Assembly: GCA_038225555.1 (NCBI GenBank)
Contig: JBBRRB010000031.1
Location: 5,703-69,702 of the forward strand
Source: JANXQZ01 sp038225555
GTDB lineage: Bacteria; Acidobacteriota; Terriglobia; Bryobacterales; Bryobacteraceae
Reading direction: 5' to 3'
Length of the DNA: 64,000 nucleotides
Shown: positions 8,738-17,692 of the stretch, piece after piece
Layout of the letters: every line of letters starts with the position of its first letter
Numbering within the stretch: position 1 is the first letter of the stretch
Notes under the pieces: generated by a model
The model's input: only the letters and a program-made list of their open reading frames with translations
What the model was told of the DNA's origin: nothing
Databases searched by the model: none
Position numbers and translations under genes: made by a program

Positions 8738-9307
8738 TCAAGCGCACCTAGAGTCGGTGCCATTCCTATCCTTGCGTGTCATTGTAATTAGGCTGGGTGG
8801 CACTTTCTTGTCATCGACATATTTAATGTAGTCTCTTGTTAGATCTCGTGAGCGTATCGCTTGGCCATCAATGGACATCGACCAACAGGTACCTCTGGTT
8901 AAAGACGAACCGTATTGGGTCGTTGGCGCCCCTTTGCGCGCAGCAATAATATCAGTTTCAAAGCTAGGAACCTCAAGTGTCTTTTCATCGGAGAGATCCG
9001 AATACCACTTGGCGAGGTCACTGAAAGATATAAATCTGCCAATAAACGCACAGTCAAAGCCAGCCGCAATGCGAGCCAGCGTATTCACTGTCAGATTGCC
9101 ATAATCGGGGTCTTCGGCGCGGGATATCACTCCCTGGGTAAGCTTGGACTCTTTGGCTAGACGGGCCTGGGACCACTCCGGGCCGCGTTGTTTTCTCAAG
9201 ACGCGAATTTGTAGAGGGATCATTCGTTTCGCGAATGAAGTCGCGAATGATTCGCGGTACTCCTTACTACGCGAAAGCTTTCCCCACAAGCTAGACATAG
9301 CGTTCAA
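8738..9307 (-). CDS. HigA-like XRE antitoxin/regulator
   Basis: XRE-type helix-turn-helix protein, 189 residues. The HTH lies at about residues 35-85 (QIRVLRKQRGPEWSQARLAK, then KLTQGVISRAE and NTLARIAAGF). The remaining roughly 100 residues match no domain I recognise. It follows a HigB/Gp49-like toxin gene and overlaps its end, the reversed (toxin first) order typical of higBA. The start is a TTG at 9307: a GGAGG at 9317-9321 lies nine bases before it, while the in-frame ATG at 9298 is too far from that site. The protein probably binds the palindrome upstream of higB. Confidence 0.75.
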   Translation of the reverse strand: MNAMSSLWGKLSRSKEYRESFATSFAKRMIPLQIRVLRKQRGPEWSQARLAKESKLTQGVISRAEDPDYGNLTVNTLARIAAGFDCAFIGRFISFSDLAKWYSDLSDEKTLEVPSFETDIIAARKGAPTTQYGSSLTRGTCWSMSIDGQAIRSRDLTRDYIKYVDDKKVPPSLITMTRKDRNGTDSRCA

Positions 9308-9671
9308 TTAGAAAGCCCTCCTTTTGTTCAACTCGGCTTTTATTCTTTAGAGCAAGTTCAAATGCGTTGGGTGGATCGTATTTGCCGCCCTTCTTCTTAC
9401 ACCCAACGTAAATCGAAAAACACCGCGGTCCCGGACCAAAAAAACCCGCGGGCCTGTATTGTACGTTCGCAACTTTGAAGCGGATCTCGCACAGCCCTTT
9501 TTGCCGCAGATGCTTAAATTCTTTAAGGTCTCTCCAGTCATCGGCAATAGACAGGATTTTCAACGTAACGTCGAATTCGGCCTGAACCGATTCGGGAAGA
9601 CGGCAATACCACGCTTCCACCAAATTGGTGCCAGCCGGAGAGCAGTAATCCATGAATCGCCACAAGGCCAT
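9291..9671 (-). CDS. HigB/phage Gp49-like RelE-superfamily toxin
   Basis: 126-residue protein of the RelE/HigB (phage-derived Gp49-like) type, predicted ribosome-dependent mRNA endonuclease. Family features: EAWYCRLPESVQAEFDVTLK, the helix WRDLKEFKHLRQKGLCEIRF, and the C-terminal basic core FSIYVGCKKKGGKYDPPNAF, followed by ALKNKSRVEQKEG. The ATG at 9671 is preferred (AGGACGG seven bases upstream); an ATG at 9698 would place the start inside the operator palindrome. Toxin-first order with an XRE partner supports higBA. Active-site residues are not conserved enough across the family to verify by eye. Confidence 0.75.
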   Translation of the reverse strand: MALWRFMDYCSPAGTNLVEAWYCRLPESVQAEFDVTLKILSIADDWRDLKEFKHLRQKGLCEIRFKVANVQYRPAGFFGPGPRCFSIYVGCKKKGGKYDPPNAFELALKNKSRVEQKEGFLIERYV

Positions 9672-9688
9672 AGTACACCGTCCTGCCC

Positions 9689-9710
9689 TTAAATGCAATA
9701 TTGCATTTAA
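9689..9710. promoter_or_regulatory. 22-bp perfect palindrome, likely higBA operator
   Basis: A perfect dyad whose inner 18 bases read AAATGCAATATTGCATTT. Read on the minus strand it covers a potential -10 (CAATAT) spaced 18 bases from TTGAGA, and it ends 18 bases before the toxin ATG. A further half-like element AATGCAA lies at 9726-9732. The position and symmetry fit autoregulation by the XRE protein. Confidence 0.65.
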
Positions 9711-9814
9711 CTGTTGAGATTTCTCAATGCAAAATTACAATTGCCTTATGAGCATGAAAACAAAGCCCGGATGGCCAAGTACAACCTTGAAACTCTGGCC
9801 TTTTGTGTTCTTTT

Positions 9815-9909
9815 GGCGAGTTGGCAGAGAAGTTCAACACACCTGACTTGCACTCAGCACAACGATGTAACGACACCGTTCGCGGGTTCGAATCCCGCAC
9901 TCGCCGCCA
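9815..9909 (+). tRNA. Class II (Ser-type) tRNA-like gene with anticodon TGC, possibly a pseudo-tRNA
   Basis: A 95-base cloverleaf can be drawn. Acceptor arms GGCGAGT (9815-9821) and ACTCGCC (9899-9905) pair fully, with discriminator G and encoded CCA (9907-9909). The T arm is canonical (GCGGG, TTCGAAT, CCCGC). A long variable arm, 9861-9880, folds as AACG/CGTT plus TGT/ACA with one A-C mismatch. A long variable arm with G73 is the serine pattern. The anticodon loop CTTGCAC (9847-9853) gives TGC, an alanine anticodon. Defects: the top anticodon-stem pair is C-C, the D stem is unpaired (GCA against CAC) and the usual loop GG is lost. It is either an eroded tRNA-Ser(TGA) or a divergent tRNA. Confidence 0.6.
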
Positions 9910-10315
9910 GACAATAAAGCTCCCGATTCGGACTGGAACCGTTACGCGAGATTAGAACCACACAGCCGAAGCCATTCGGACCCCTAGACACTCCCAGTAT
10001 CCGCCTTTCGGCTGTGAAACCTCAAGGGAGATTTCACAGAATGACGAGCCGCAATCGCAGAATCGAGATGATAAAGGGCCGGGCTTGGCCGAAACCAATG
10101 ACGAACAGATTCTTGCGAGCGGAGCCCACCGAACGCACGGAAAAGTGCACTATGAGAAAGCCGTAGAGACACTGGCGACAAATATCGCGCAGGCCAAGAA
10201 AGAAGTAGAAAAGGTGAAGAAGGAATTAGCCGACGCATGGGCAAAGAAGTAAATCTCCCAGATATGCGCGTGATGGGAGCGCCTGGGCGAGGACAGAAAA
10301 ATGCGCTCGCTCAGG
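9910..10315. other. Gene-poor stretch with a possible short coding remnant
   Basis: Nothing convincing is annotated between the tRNA-like gene and the VWA gene. One plus-strand frame ending at TAA 10250-10252 encodes a lysine/glutamate-rich helix (KAVETLATNIAQAKKEVEKV) with possible starts at TTG 10085 or GTG 10145 and no good ribosome-binding site. It could be the end of a lost gene or a small coiled-coil protein. Confidence 0.35.
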
Positions 10316-11290
10316 TTACTCCCGTCCGAAGTAGCCCGTCTTCGTCCGCACCACAAGCCCGGGCCGCTTCACCCGGATCTTGAGCTTATGGAAGGTTCCG
10401 TCCATGGGAGTCGTAGAATGGTAAGCCAGCTCGTAGGATGACCGCAATTGTGCGCCGATTTGCCGAAACGACTCGCGCATATCCGCCTTCTCCGCATCAA
10501 AATCCGCGCCGCCGGTCTCGCGGCAGAGGCGCTCGATTACGCTCATCCCATATTTATTGCGGGCGTTCAACTGCCCTTTCTTAATCTCGGTGTAGCGCAG
10601 GCCGAAGATCATCACGTTCTCGCTCTGGGCCGCTTCGATGGCGTCGAGCATATGATGGGCGCTCGAATTATCCTCGCCGTCGCTGAACACGATAAGTGCT
10701 TTGCGAGGCGCCTCGGCACCCGCCAGTTTAAGGGTGGTCGCATAGTACAGCGCATCGTAGAATGCCGTGCCCAGCACTCTGTGCTCCACGGGACCTATCT
10801 CAAGGGACTTGCCCTTTTCATGCTCCAGCGCCTTCAACCCATCCAGCAACTCCCCGGGCGAACTGGAGAAGTCGCTCGCGAGGCGCAGATGATTTCCAAA
10901 GCCCAGTAAGAAGGCGCGGTCGCGCGGACCCAGAGTATCTTTCAGGAACGTTTTCAAATGGTGCTCATGCTGCTTGACAAAGTGTTCCTGGCTTCCGCTC
11001 ACGTCCACTACCAAGCCCAGCGTCAAAGGCAGATCGGCGCTGTGGGCAAAATAGGAAATTGTCTGAAGGGCGCCATCGTCGACTACTTCAAAATCGTCCT
11101 TGGTCAGATCCGTGACCAGTCTGTTGCTCGCATCGCGAACCGTGAAGGCAACATTGACCAGGCGAACGTTAACACGGATCCGAGCTTCATCTTGAGCATG
11201 GAGGCAACACGCGACCATGCCCAAGATCATCGCCTTTGAAACGCTGACGCTAAGTCTCACCAAGCTTACTACGCGCGAGGTGCGCCGCAA
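10316..11290 (-). CDS. VWFA-related Acidobacterial domain protein, secreted
   Basis: 324-residue exported protein with a von Willebrand factor A domain of the type widespread in Acidobacteriota. A hydrophobic signal segment (MILGMVACCLHAQ) is followed by the typical leader VNVRLVNVAFTVRDASNRLV and DLTKDDFEVVDDG. The metal-ion-dependent adhesion site begins with LVVDVSGSQEHF (DxSxS) at about residue 93; LIVFSDGEDNSSAH at about 200 supplies the second metal-site Asp. The C-terminus LKIRVKRPGLVVRTKTGYFG is the family signature. The start could be the first codon or Met21, which begins the hydrophobic segment. Function is unknown; a protein-binding surface role is usual for VWA domains. Confidence 0.85.
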   Translation of the reverse strand: MRRTSRVVSLVRLSVSVSKAMILGMVACCLHAQDEARIRVNVRLVNVAFTVRDASNRLVTDLTKDDFEVVDDGALQTISYFAHSADLPLTLGLVVDVSGSQEHFVKQHEHHLKTFLKDTLGPRDRAFLLGFGNHLRLASDFSSSPGELLDGLKALEHEKGKSLEIGPVEHRVLGTAFYDALYYATTLKLAGAEAPRKALIVFSDGEDNSSAHHMLDAIEAAQSENVMIFGLRYTEIKKGQLNARNKYGMSVIERLCRETGGADFDAEKADMRESFRQIGAQLRSSYELAYHSTTPMDGTFHKLKIRVKRPGLVVRTKTGYFGRE

Positions 11291-11304
11291 GATGCAGATT
11301 CGAT

Positions 11305-14300
11305 CTAGAAGACGATCTTCAAAGCGAACTGCATTTGACGCATCGCTGTCCGGGTGCCCGTGATGGATCCAAAACCGCTCGAATAGAAATTGGTGTTCGG
11401 ATCGCCCCAGTTGGGATGATTCAGAGCATTAAACATTTCCCATCGGAACTGAAGCAGCTTTCTCTCGGCAAACTTGAAATCTTTAATCAGAGAGGCGTCC
11501 AGGTTGAGCGTTCGAGGTCCAACCAGCGTGTCCCGACCGACATTACCAAAGGTCCCGAAGACCTGCGCGGAAAACGCCGCCTTATTAAAGAAGTGATCTG
11601 TCGTCTGCTGGTCGCGAGGCAGAATTGGATCCACTCCGGCGACCGCGTTCGGACGGTCGAATCCAGCACCGATGTTAGAAGAATCGCGAGCATTTGCGCT
11701 AATGGTGAGCGGGAATCCCGACTGATACGTGAGAATGGAACCGAGTTGCCAGCCGCCCGCAACCGCATCCAGCACTCGATTCGAAATATCGTAGCGGCGG
11801 CCTCGCCCCACTGGAAGATCGTAAAGAACCGAACTCACGAATCGCGACGCCGTGTTAAACACCGAAAGCCCGCGCTCGCATTCGAGGCAATAGCTGTTCT
11901 GCGGAAACAGCGTGTCGCCATTGTGTACTCGGATGCCGCTTGCATCATCGATGGATTTAGACCAGGTGTAAGCCAGCAAATACGTCAGGCCCGAGCTATA
12001 GCGCTTGGTGACCTTTGCGGCCAAGCCGTTGTAATTCGCATTGGCACTCGCATCTACCAGCTGGATGCGGCCGAATTCGGGGAACGGCGTTCGCTGCACT
12101 ACCGGCGTGGTTCCCGGCAAGGCTTCGTTCACGGCTCGGAGCGATTCAAGATGACGGCTGATCGAGCCCAAGTATCCCACCTCAAACAGCACGTTGCCCG
12201 GAAGCTCCCGCTGAATGTTGAGCAGGTACGAGAGCGTTCGCGGAGTCTTTCGGTTATACAGGTTTGCGAAGGCGTAAGGAGTGGTTACGGTGGCCTTTGC
12301 CCCGGCCAAGCTCGCGAATGCATTGTCAAAAGTATACAGAACCGGATCGATGGATTCGAAGCGGGTGCGCCCGGCGAGATTGCGAGCCATGTCGAAGCGC
12401 GGATTGCCCGTGTCCTGCGAATAGAAAACGCCTGTGCCCGTTCGAACAACCCACTTCGGATTCGGACTCCACGTCATGCCGAGTCTCGGCCCGAAGTTCA
12501 AATTGTCCGTCTGCACCAACCGGTTGCCGAGCTTGCCATCCCGCCGCGTCTGGATCTGAGGCCACACTACGTTCAGTCCATCGTAAAAGTTGCCCGTGCC
12601 TTGGCGCTCGAGGTAAGGGTGCAGGGCGGGGTCGGCCACTTGGGGAACCCCCAGCATGGCTGGAATTCCCACCGTGATCAGGCGTCCTGTCTGGTCTTCC
12701 CACGGCGGAGTGTTTTCATAACGCAAACCGAGGTTGAGGGTAATTTTCGGCGTAATTTTCCATACGTCGTCGGTATAGAGGGAAAAACTCGTAGCCCTGA
12801 ACGCAGCGTTCGCGATCGAAACCGCTGCTTCGGATCGCTTCACTTGGCCGAGGATGAAATCGGCGAAGTCGTCGCCGCCGGATGCCGTGGCCGGATTGCG
12901 TGTCGCATTAATGTCAAAGGTGAAAGACCCGCGTCCGAATTGGTTGCCGACCTGATTAAACTGGTCGCGTCGGATTTCGCCGCCCAACCGGAACGAGTGC
13001 TTGCCTCGAATCCAGGTGACGTTGTCGACAAATTGTAGCGAACTGTTATTGTTGGCGAAGGGCCCGTCGGAGTTATCTCCGAATCCGCTATAACGAGTGA
13101 AGCCCACGGCTGGGATCCCGAAGGCCACCGGGTCGCTTGAATTCAGGCCTGGGATGGCAAGTTCCTTCACCACGTCCCGGACGAAAGCCAGTTCGCGTCC
13201 TGCGGAATTGAAGAAGCGCGAATAGCCAAAACGGAACTCGTTCACGATGGTGGGGCTGAATACGCGGATGTTCGATCCCATGTATTGCTCCACGTTGGTC
13301 ACTACTTTCGCGCCGTTCAATTTCAGGCCTTGGCTCAACTGTTGTTCATCGTCCCAGCTATACCTCCCGAACCATTGCGATCTCGAGGATTCGGTGAAGT
13401 CCATGCGCAGGATGAAGAAATCCTTGTCGCGCGGCGCCGATTGCGACTGCTGATAGTCGCTGATCAATTTGGCGTTCGGGAGGTTGGGAGTCGGGTAAAA
13501 CTCAAGAAACTTCTTAGAAAAGGATGAAATCCGCGATGCGGGAATGATGTTGCCGGGGAAGGCCGTAGCGGTGATCTTGCCGTCTGCTCCCGTTACCCGC
13601 GTGGCCGGGTCGTAAATCGTAATTCCGCGGCTAAGCAGCTCCGAGAAGTCCCCAGTGCGCATGGCCGCCGAAGGCAGATCGTAAGTAGCTTGGCCGCTTT
13701 GCCGCTGGCGGAACGATTCGAAATTGCCCAAAAAGAACAACTTGTTCTTGCCGTTCCAGATCTTTGGAATCCATACAGGGCCTCCCAAAGTGCCGCCGTA
13801 CTGATTCCACTTGAAAGGATCCTTCACGGTTCGTTTCGAAGTAAACGAATAGTTGTTGGCGTCGAAATAATCGTTTCGCAAAAACTCGAAGAGAGTTCCG
13901 TGGAATTCGTTGGTTCCAGGCTTGGTGGAAACGTTGATCTGAGTCGCCTCATGCCCAAATTCAGCCGGGTAAATACCCGTCTGCACCTTGAACTCTTGCA
14001 CTGCGTCGATCGAAGGCTGGATCACGTAGGTGTTGAAGTTGGGGTCGGTATTATCCACGCCGTCCAGCGTGAAGTAGTTGAACTCGCTCCTGGCACCGGC
14101 AACGGAGATGTTCTGATTAGCGCGGGAACCTCCCTGTCGTCCATCGGCTTGGCCCGAGGTGCCAAATCCGTAGCTGACGTTGGGCGCGAGTGAGGCGAGT
14201 TGGAGATAGTTGCGTCCGTTGAGCGGAAGTTCCACGATCCGTTTATTGTCAATGACGGTGCCCACCGTCGCGTCTTCCGTGGAGAGCAATTGAGCGGATC

Positions 14301-14655
14301 CCGAGACTTCCACCGATTCGGTTACCGAGCCGAGCGGCAGATCTACATCGATGCGGGCGCTCTGCTGGACCTGGATCTCAATATTCGTGCGCGTAACAAT
14401 CTTAAAGCCGGTCTTTTCCACCTTCACGTTGTACAGGCCGGGAACAAGCGCCGGTACTGAATAGCTGCCACCCTCATTGGTCACAGCCGTCCTGACGGCA
14501 TTGGTGGCCGTGTTCGTAACAATCACCTGAACGCCCGCGATACCCGCGCCGCTCGGATCGCGCACCTCGCCGCTTATGTCACCGAAAGTCTGGCCAAAGG
14601 CCGACAGGCCCAGGCAAAGTAAGGTCATTCCGACCGCAAACAACTTAGTTCGCAT
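11305..14655 (-). CDS. Oar-like TonB-dependent receptor with N-terminal carboxypeptidase-regulatory domain
   Basis: Outer-membrane protein of 1116 residues. The signal peptide MRTKLFAVGMTLLCLGLSAF is followed by a CarboxypepD_reg-like domain (GDISGEVRDPSGAGIAGVQV), then a TonB plug region (VGTVIDNKRIVELPLNGRNY), then a long beta-barrel ending with LNHPNWGDPNTNF and a C-terminal VF, the usual outer-membrane insertion residue type. The ATG at 14655 is chosen because GGGGGA stands seven bases before it and the signal peptide starts there. The same frame stays open far upstream (to 15180), but that part is only the antisense of the SDR gene. This family is greatly expanded in Acidobacteriota and is thought to import oligosaccharides or peptides; the ligand is unknown. 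Confidence 0.92.
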   Translation of the reverse strand: MRTKLFAVGMTLLCLGLSAFGQTFGDISGEVRDPSGAGIAGVQVIVTNTATNAVRTAVTNEGGSYSVPALVPGLYNVKVEKTGFKIVTRTNIEIQVQQSARIDVDLPLGSVTESVEVSGSAQLLSTEDATVGTVIDNKRIVELPLNGRNYLQLASLAPNVSYGFGTSGQADGRQGGSRANQNISVAGARSEFNYFTLDGVDNTDPNFNTYVIQPSIDAVQEFKVQTGIYPAEFGHEATQINVSTKPGTNEFHGTLFEFLRNDYFDANNYSFTSKRTVKDPFKWNQYGGTLGGPVWIPKIWNGKNKLFFLGNFESFRQRQSGQATYDLPSAAMRTGDFSELLSRGITIYDPATRVTGADGKITATAFPGNIIPASRISSFSKKFLEFYPTPNLPNAKLISDYQQSQSAPRDKDFFILRMDFTESSRSQWFGRYSWDDEQQLSQGLKLNGAKVVTNVEQYMGSNIRVFSPTIVNEFRFGYSRFFNSAGRELAFVRDVVKELAIPGLNSSDPVAFGIPAVGFTRYSGFGDNSDGPFANNNSSLQFVDNVTWIRGKHSFRLGGEIRRDQFNQVGNQFGRGSFTFDINATRNPATASGGDDFADFILGQVKRSEAAVSIANAAFRATSFSLYTDDVWKITPKITLNLGLRYENTPPWEDQTGRLITVGIPAMLGVPQVADPALHPYLERQGTGNFYDGLNVVWPQIQTRRDGKLGNRLVQTDNLNFGPRLGMTWSPNPKWVVRTGTGVFYSQDTGNPRFDMARNLAGRTRFESIDPVLYTFDNAFASLAGAKATVTTPYAFANLYNRKTPRTLSYLLNIQRELPGNVLFEVGYLGSISRHLESLRAVNEALPGTTPVVQRTPFPEFGRIQLVDASANANYNGLAAKVTKRYSSGLTYLLAYTWSKSIDDASGIRVHNGDTLFPQNSYCLECERGLSVFNTASRFVSSVLYDLPVGRGRRYDISNRVLDAVAGGWQLGSILTYQSGFPLTISANARDSSNIGAGFDRPNAVAGVDPILPRDQQTTDHFFNKAAFSAQVFGTFGNVGRDTLVGPRTLNLDASLIKDFKFAERKLLQFRWEMFNALNHPNWGDPNTNFYSSGFGSITGTRTAMRQMQFALKIVF

Positions 14656-14754
14656 ATATCCCCCGCAACGACTGAATCGAATTAACTCAAGATTAATCGA
14701 GCCGTGGCGCAATTGCAACCTGGATCTATGCGCGTGCCGTACACTGAACTCACA

Positions 14755-15501
14755 ATGCATCTGAGTGGCAAGGTAGCGCTGATTACAGGGGGTTCGCGAG
14801 GAATCGGCCGGGCGATTAGCTTGCGGCTCGCAAGAGATGGGGCACGAGTGGTGGTGAACTATCGCGCGGGAGCAGCGGAAGCAGCCGCGGTTGTGGCCGA
14901 AATCAAAGCGCGTGGGGGTGACGCCGTTGCGCTTCAAGCGGACATTACCGATCCGCAACAGGTCGCCCGCATGGTCTCGACGGAGAGCCCGATAGACGTA
15001 TTGGTCAACAATGCGGGACTCCTCCGGCGCGGCGATCTCGCCGACTTCGATTTCGCTCAAATGGACCTGATGCGCCGGACGAACGTGGACGGGTTGGTGC
15101 ACTGCACGCGGGCGGTGGTCGACGGCATGAAGCAGCGCGAATTCGGCCGCATCATCAACATCACCTCCATTGCGGCCCACGGAACTTCTTTTGCGGGAAC
15201 TACTTTCTATGCGGCAACGAAGTCCGCCGTCTCCACCTTGACGCGTCGCTTCGCGCTGGAGCTCGGTCCCTTCGGCATTACCGTGAATGCGGTGGCTCCA
15301 GGATTCATTCTTACGGAGATGACGGATGGCATGGAGGACACGACTGCGCCCATTGCCGCACGAGCGATGGTGCGGCGCGTTGGCCAGCCCGATGATGTGG
15401 CCAATGCGGTCGCATTCTTAGCTTCACCGGAGTCGGGCTTTATCACAGCGCAGATTTTAACGGTGGATGGCGGCCGAATGGACTACATCACCCACGGATG
15501 A
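14755..15501 (+). CDS. Short-chain dehydrogenase/reductase (FabG-like)
   Basis: NAD(P)-dependent classical SDR, 248 residues. The cofactor motif TGGSRGIG lies at about residues 10-17, and the NNAG motif follows. The catalytic triad residues are Ser about 139 (ITSIAAHG), Tyr152 and Lys156 (FYAATKSAVS). GPFGITVNAVAPGFI and the C-terminal VDGG complete the family pattern. The arginine-free QADITD motif after strand 3 does not decide between NAD and NADP. I chose the ATG at 14755 because the Rossmann fold begins at once; in-frame ATG 14728 and GTG 14704 would add unstructured residues. It is convergent with the S9 peptidase, the two stop codons being immediately adjacent. The substrate is unknown. 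Confidence 0.9.
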   Translation: MHLSGKVALITGGSRGIGRAISLRLARDGARVVVNYRAGAAEAAAVVAEIKARGGDAVALQADITDPQQVARMVSTESPIDVLVNNAGLLRRGDLADFDFAQMDLMRRTNVDGLVHCTRAVVDGMKQREFGRIINITSIAAHGTSFAGTTFYAATKSAVSTLTRRFALELGPFGITVNAVAPGFILTEMTDGMEDTTAPIAARAMVRRVGQPDDVANAVAFLASPESGFITAQILTVDGGRMDYITHG

Positions 15502-17622
15502 CTACTGCAAATCGTAAGTGTGAATATCTTGCCCGAGCACCCACTGATCCATCCACGCCACTATGTGCTCCAGCCGCTCCACTCGATGGGTCGGCTTCCC
15601 CGACCGCGATAGCTCGTGCGATTCGCCCGGAAACCTGACCATCACCACCGGCTTCTTCAAATATTTCAGCGCACGGAACATTTGTTCGCCTCCAGCCGAC
15701 GGAGGAGTGCGGAAGTCCGCCTCGCCTTCCACCAGCATCAGCGGCGTCTTGATCTTGTCCACGTACGAGATGGGCGAACGCTCTTTAAAATCCGCTTCCT
15801 GCTCCCAAGGCGATCCCCGGAACCACGAAGGCGAGATTTGCACGATGTCGGCCGTGTACCACCAATCGCGCCAGTCCGCGATCGAACGCTGCGAGACGGC
15901 GGCCTTAAAGCGGTCCGTGTGCCCGATCGCCCAATTGGTAAGCACTCCGCCTCCGCTGCCGCCCGTCACGCCAAGCTTCTCCGGATCCACCCATCCGCGC
16001 TTGATCAGCTCATCCACTCCAGCCATCAGATCTTTGAAATCGTCGCCCGGATAGCGGTACTGGATGATGTTTCCGAACTCCTGTCCATAGCTGGTGCTGC
16101 CGCGGGGATTGGGATACAGCACCACGTAACCCTTCGCCGCCATCCACTGCATCTCATGGTCGAACGTGTAGCCGTAAGCCGCGTGGGGTCCGCCATGAAT
16201 GTTGAGGATCATGGGATACTTCTTGCCTTCCTGAAAATCGGGCGGGCGCTGCACCCAGGTTTGGATGCGCTTCCCATCGAAGCTGTTGTACCAAATCGCT
16301 TCCGGCTCCGTCACATTGAGCTTGGAAAAGAGCTCGTCATTGATGTGCGTGAGCTGCTGAGTCTGGCCGGTTTTCGCGTCCACCGTGAACAGGTCTCCGA
16401 TATTGGTGGGAGTCGAGATCAGCACCGCCGCTTTCGAGCCGTCCGCCGTCGCACTGTAGTTGAACACGTCGTGGTTGCCCTTGGTCAGCGCCTCCACTTT
16501 TCCCGTTTCCGCATCCACGCGCTTTAAATTCGCGCTGCCTTCTTCAGCAGCCACCACGAAAATAAATCGGCCATCGCGGCTCCAATAAGGCTTCGAAGGC
16601 CCCGCTCCCTTCGGAGGCGCCTGATCCCCTCCGATCCCGCCCGCGATGTCATAGTCATATTTCGCGGTCAGGTTCTTAGGAGTGGAATCCGGTTCCAGCG
16701 CCGTGATGAAAAGATCGGGCTGGCTGTAGGAGCGTTGCGGGATTCCCTGCCCTCGATTGATCGCGCCGGTAAACGCCATGTGGCTTCCATCGGGGCTGAG
16801 CGCCAACGATCCAATCGGGCCATCGATGCTGGCTATTTTCGTGACGTTTCCGCCCGTGGAGCTGACCGCGTAGAGATCGCTGTCCTGCGGCTGATAATAG
16901 GGCTCGGCGACCCGGTTCGACGTGAAGTAAATCTTCGCGCCATCGCGGGACCAAACTGGATCGGTCTCGCTAAACTCCCCGGTGGTGATCTGCACGGCCT
17001 TCTGCGGACTGGCCAGAACCTTGGGAACCTCGGCAGTCCAGATGTGGCTCGGACGTCCGGGTTCGCTGTATCCCGCGCCATTCATCCGATACCCTGCTTT
17101 GGTGATCACGCGTACATCGCTTTCCTCCTCCTTGCCCTCCTTCTTCTTCTCGAAATCCTTGACCTTGGTGCTGGATGAGAACGCGATCAAGCGGCCGTCC
17201 GGCGACCATACGGGTCCGCTTGCGCCTTTTGGCATCTCGGTCAGCTGGCGCGCTTCTCCGCCGTCCATCGAGAGCAGGTACACTTGCGGCGACGGAGGCT
17301 TGCCCGGCGTCTCCGGCGCGCGAACAAACGCGAGCGTCTTTCCATCGGGGGACCAGCGCGGACTCGAATCTCGCGGACCGGAAGTTAGCTGCCTGGCTGT
17401 TCCACCCTCGGAGGGGATGATCCATAGCGACGTGTCGTAGCCGTCATGCTTGGGAGTTACCGTGACGTGAGTATAAACAATGCTCGCCCCATTCGCGGAA
17501 ATTCGCGGATCCGCGATCCACTGGAAAGCGTAGAGGTCGGTCTGGGTGATGAGGCGCTTGCCGTCGGCGGCAGTCAGAAGAGAGACCAGTGCCGGAATCG
17601 CGAGGTATCGGAGTCGCTGCAT
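15502..17622 (-). CDS. S9-family prolyl oligopeptidase / acylaminoacyl-peptidase, exported
   Basis: Serine peptidase of 706 residues with a signal peptide (MQRLRYLAIPALVSLLTAAD). Residues about 25-430 form a WD40-like beta-propeller with repeated blades of the kind SPRWSPDGKTLAFVR, VWSPDGRLIAFSS and LALSPDGSHMAFTG. The C-terminal alpha/beta hydrolase domain has the nucleophile Ser in VTGGSGGGVLTNW (about 555), Asp in EADFRTPP (about 635) and His in GESHELSRSG (about 667). The ATG at 17622 has the same GGATAT-ATG context as the TonB receptor start; an in-frame ATG at 17706 would put 28 polar residues before the signal peptide. It probably trims short peptides in the periplasm. Confidence 0.92.
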   Translation of the reverse strand: MQRLRYLAIPALVSLLTAADGKRLITQTDLYAFQWIADPRISANGASIVYTHVTVTPKHDGYDTSLWIIPSEGGTARQLTSGPRDSSPRWSPDGKTLAFVRAPETPGKPPSPQVYLLSMDGGEARQLTEMPKGASGPVWSPDGRLIAFSSSTKVKDFEKKKEGKEEESDVRVITKAGYRMNGAGYSEPGRPSHIWTAEVPKVLASPQKAVQITTGEFSETDPVWSRDGAKIYFTSNRVAEPYYQPQDSDLYAVSSTGGNVTKIASIDGPIGSLALSPDGSHMAFTGAINRGQGIPQRSYSQPDLFITALEPDSTPKNLTAKYDYDIAGGIGGDQAPPKGAGPSKPYWSRDGRFIFVVAAEEGSANLKRVDAETGKVEALTKGNHDVFNYSATADGSKAAVLISTPTNIGDLFTVDAKTGQTQQLTHINDELFSKLNVTEPEAIWYNSFDGKRIQTWVQRPPDFQEGKKYPMILNIHGGPHAAYGYTFDHEMQWMAAKGYVVLYPNPRGSTSYGQEFGNIIQYRYPGDDFKDLMAGVDELIKRGWVDPEKLGVTGGSGGGVLTNWAIGHTDRFKAAVSQRSIADWRDWWYTADIVQISPSWFRGSPWEQEADFKERSPISYVDKIKTPLMLVEGEADFRTPPSAGGEQMFRALKYLKKPVVMVRFPGESHELSRSGKPTHRVERLEHIVAWMDQWVLGQDIHTYDLQ

Positions 17623-17692
17623 ATATCCCGTAATTGTGCCAGATTGCGAGGTCGGTAGCGCGGCCGCTCGGTGTTCAGGCGGCTGCTCGGGA

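Noticed and set aside
11335..13038. 567-codon plus-strand open frame
   Set aside because: Antisense of the TonB receptor; arginine-rich composition typical of a shadow frame.
14656..15180. N-terminal extension of the TonB-receptor frame
   Set aside because: It is antisense to the SDR gene and lies before a clear signal peptide and Shine-Dalgarno at 14655.
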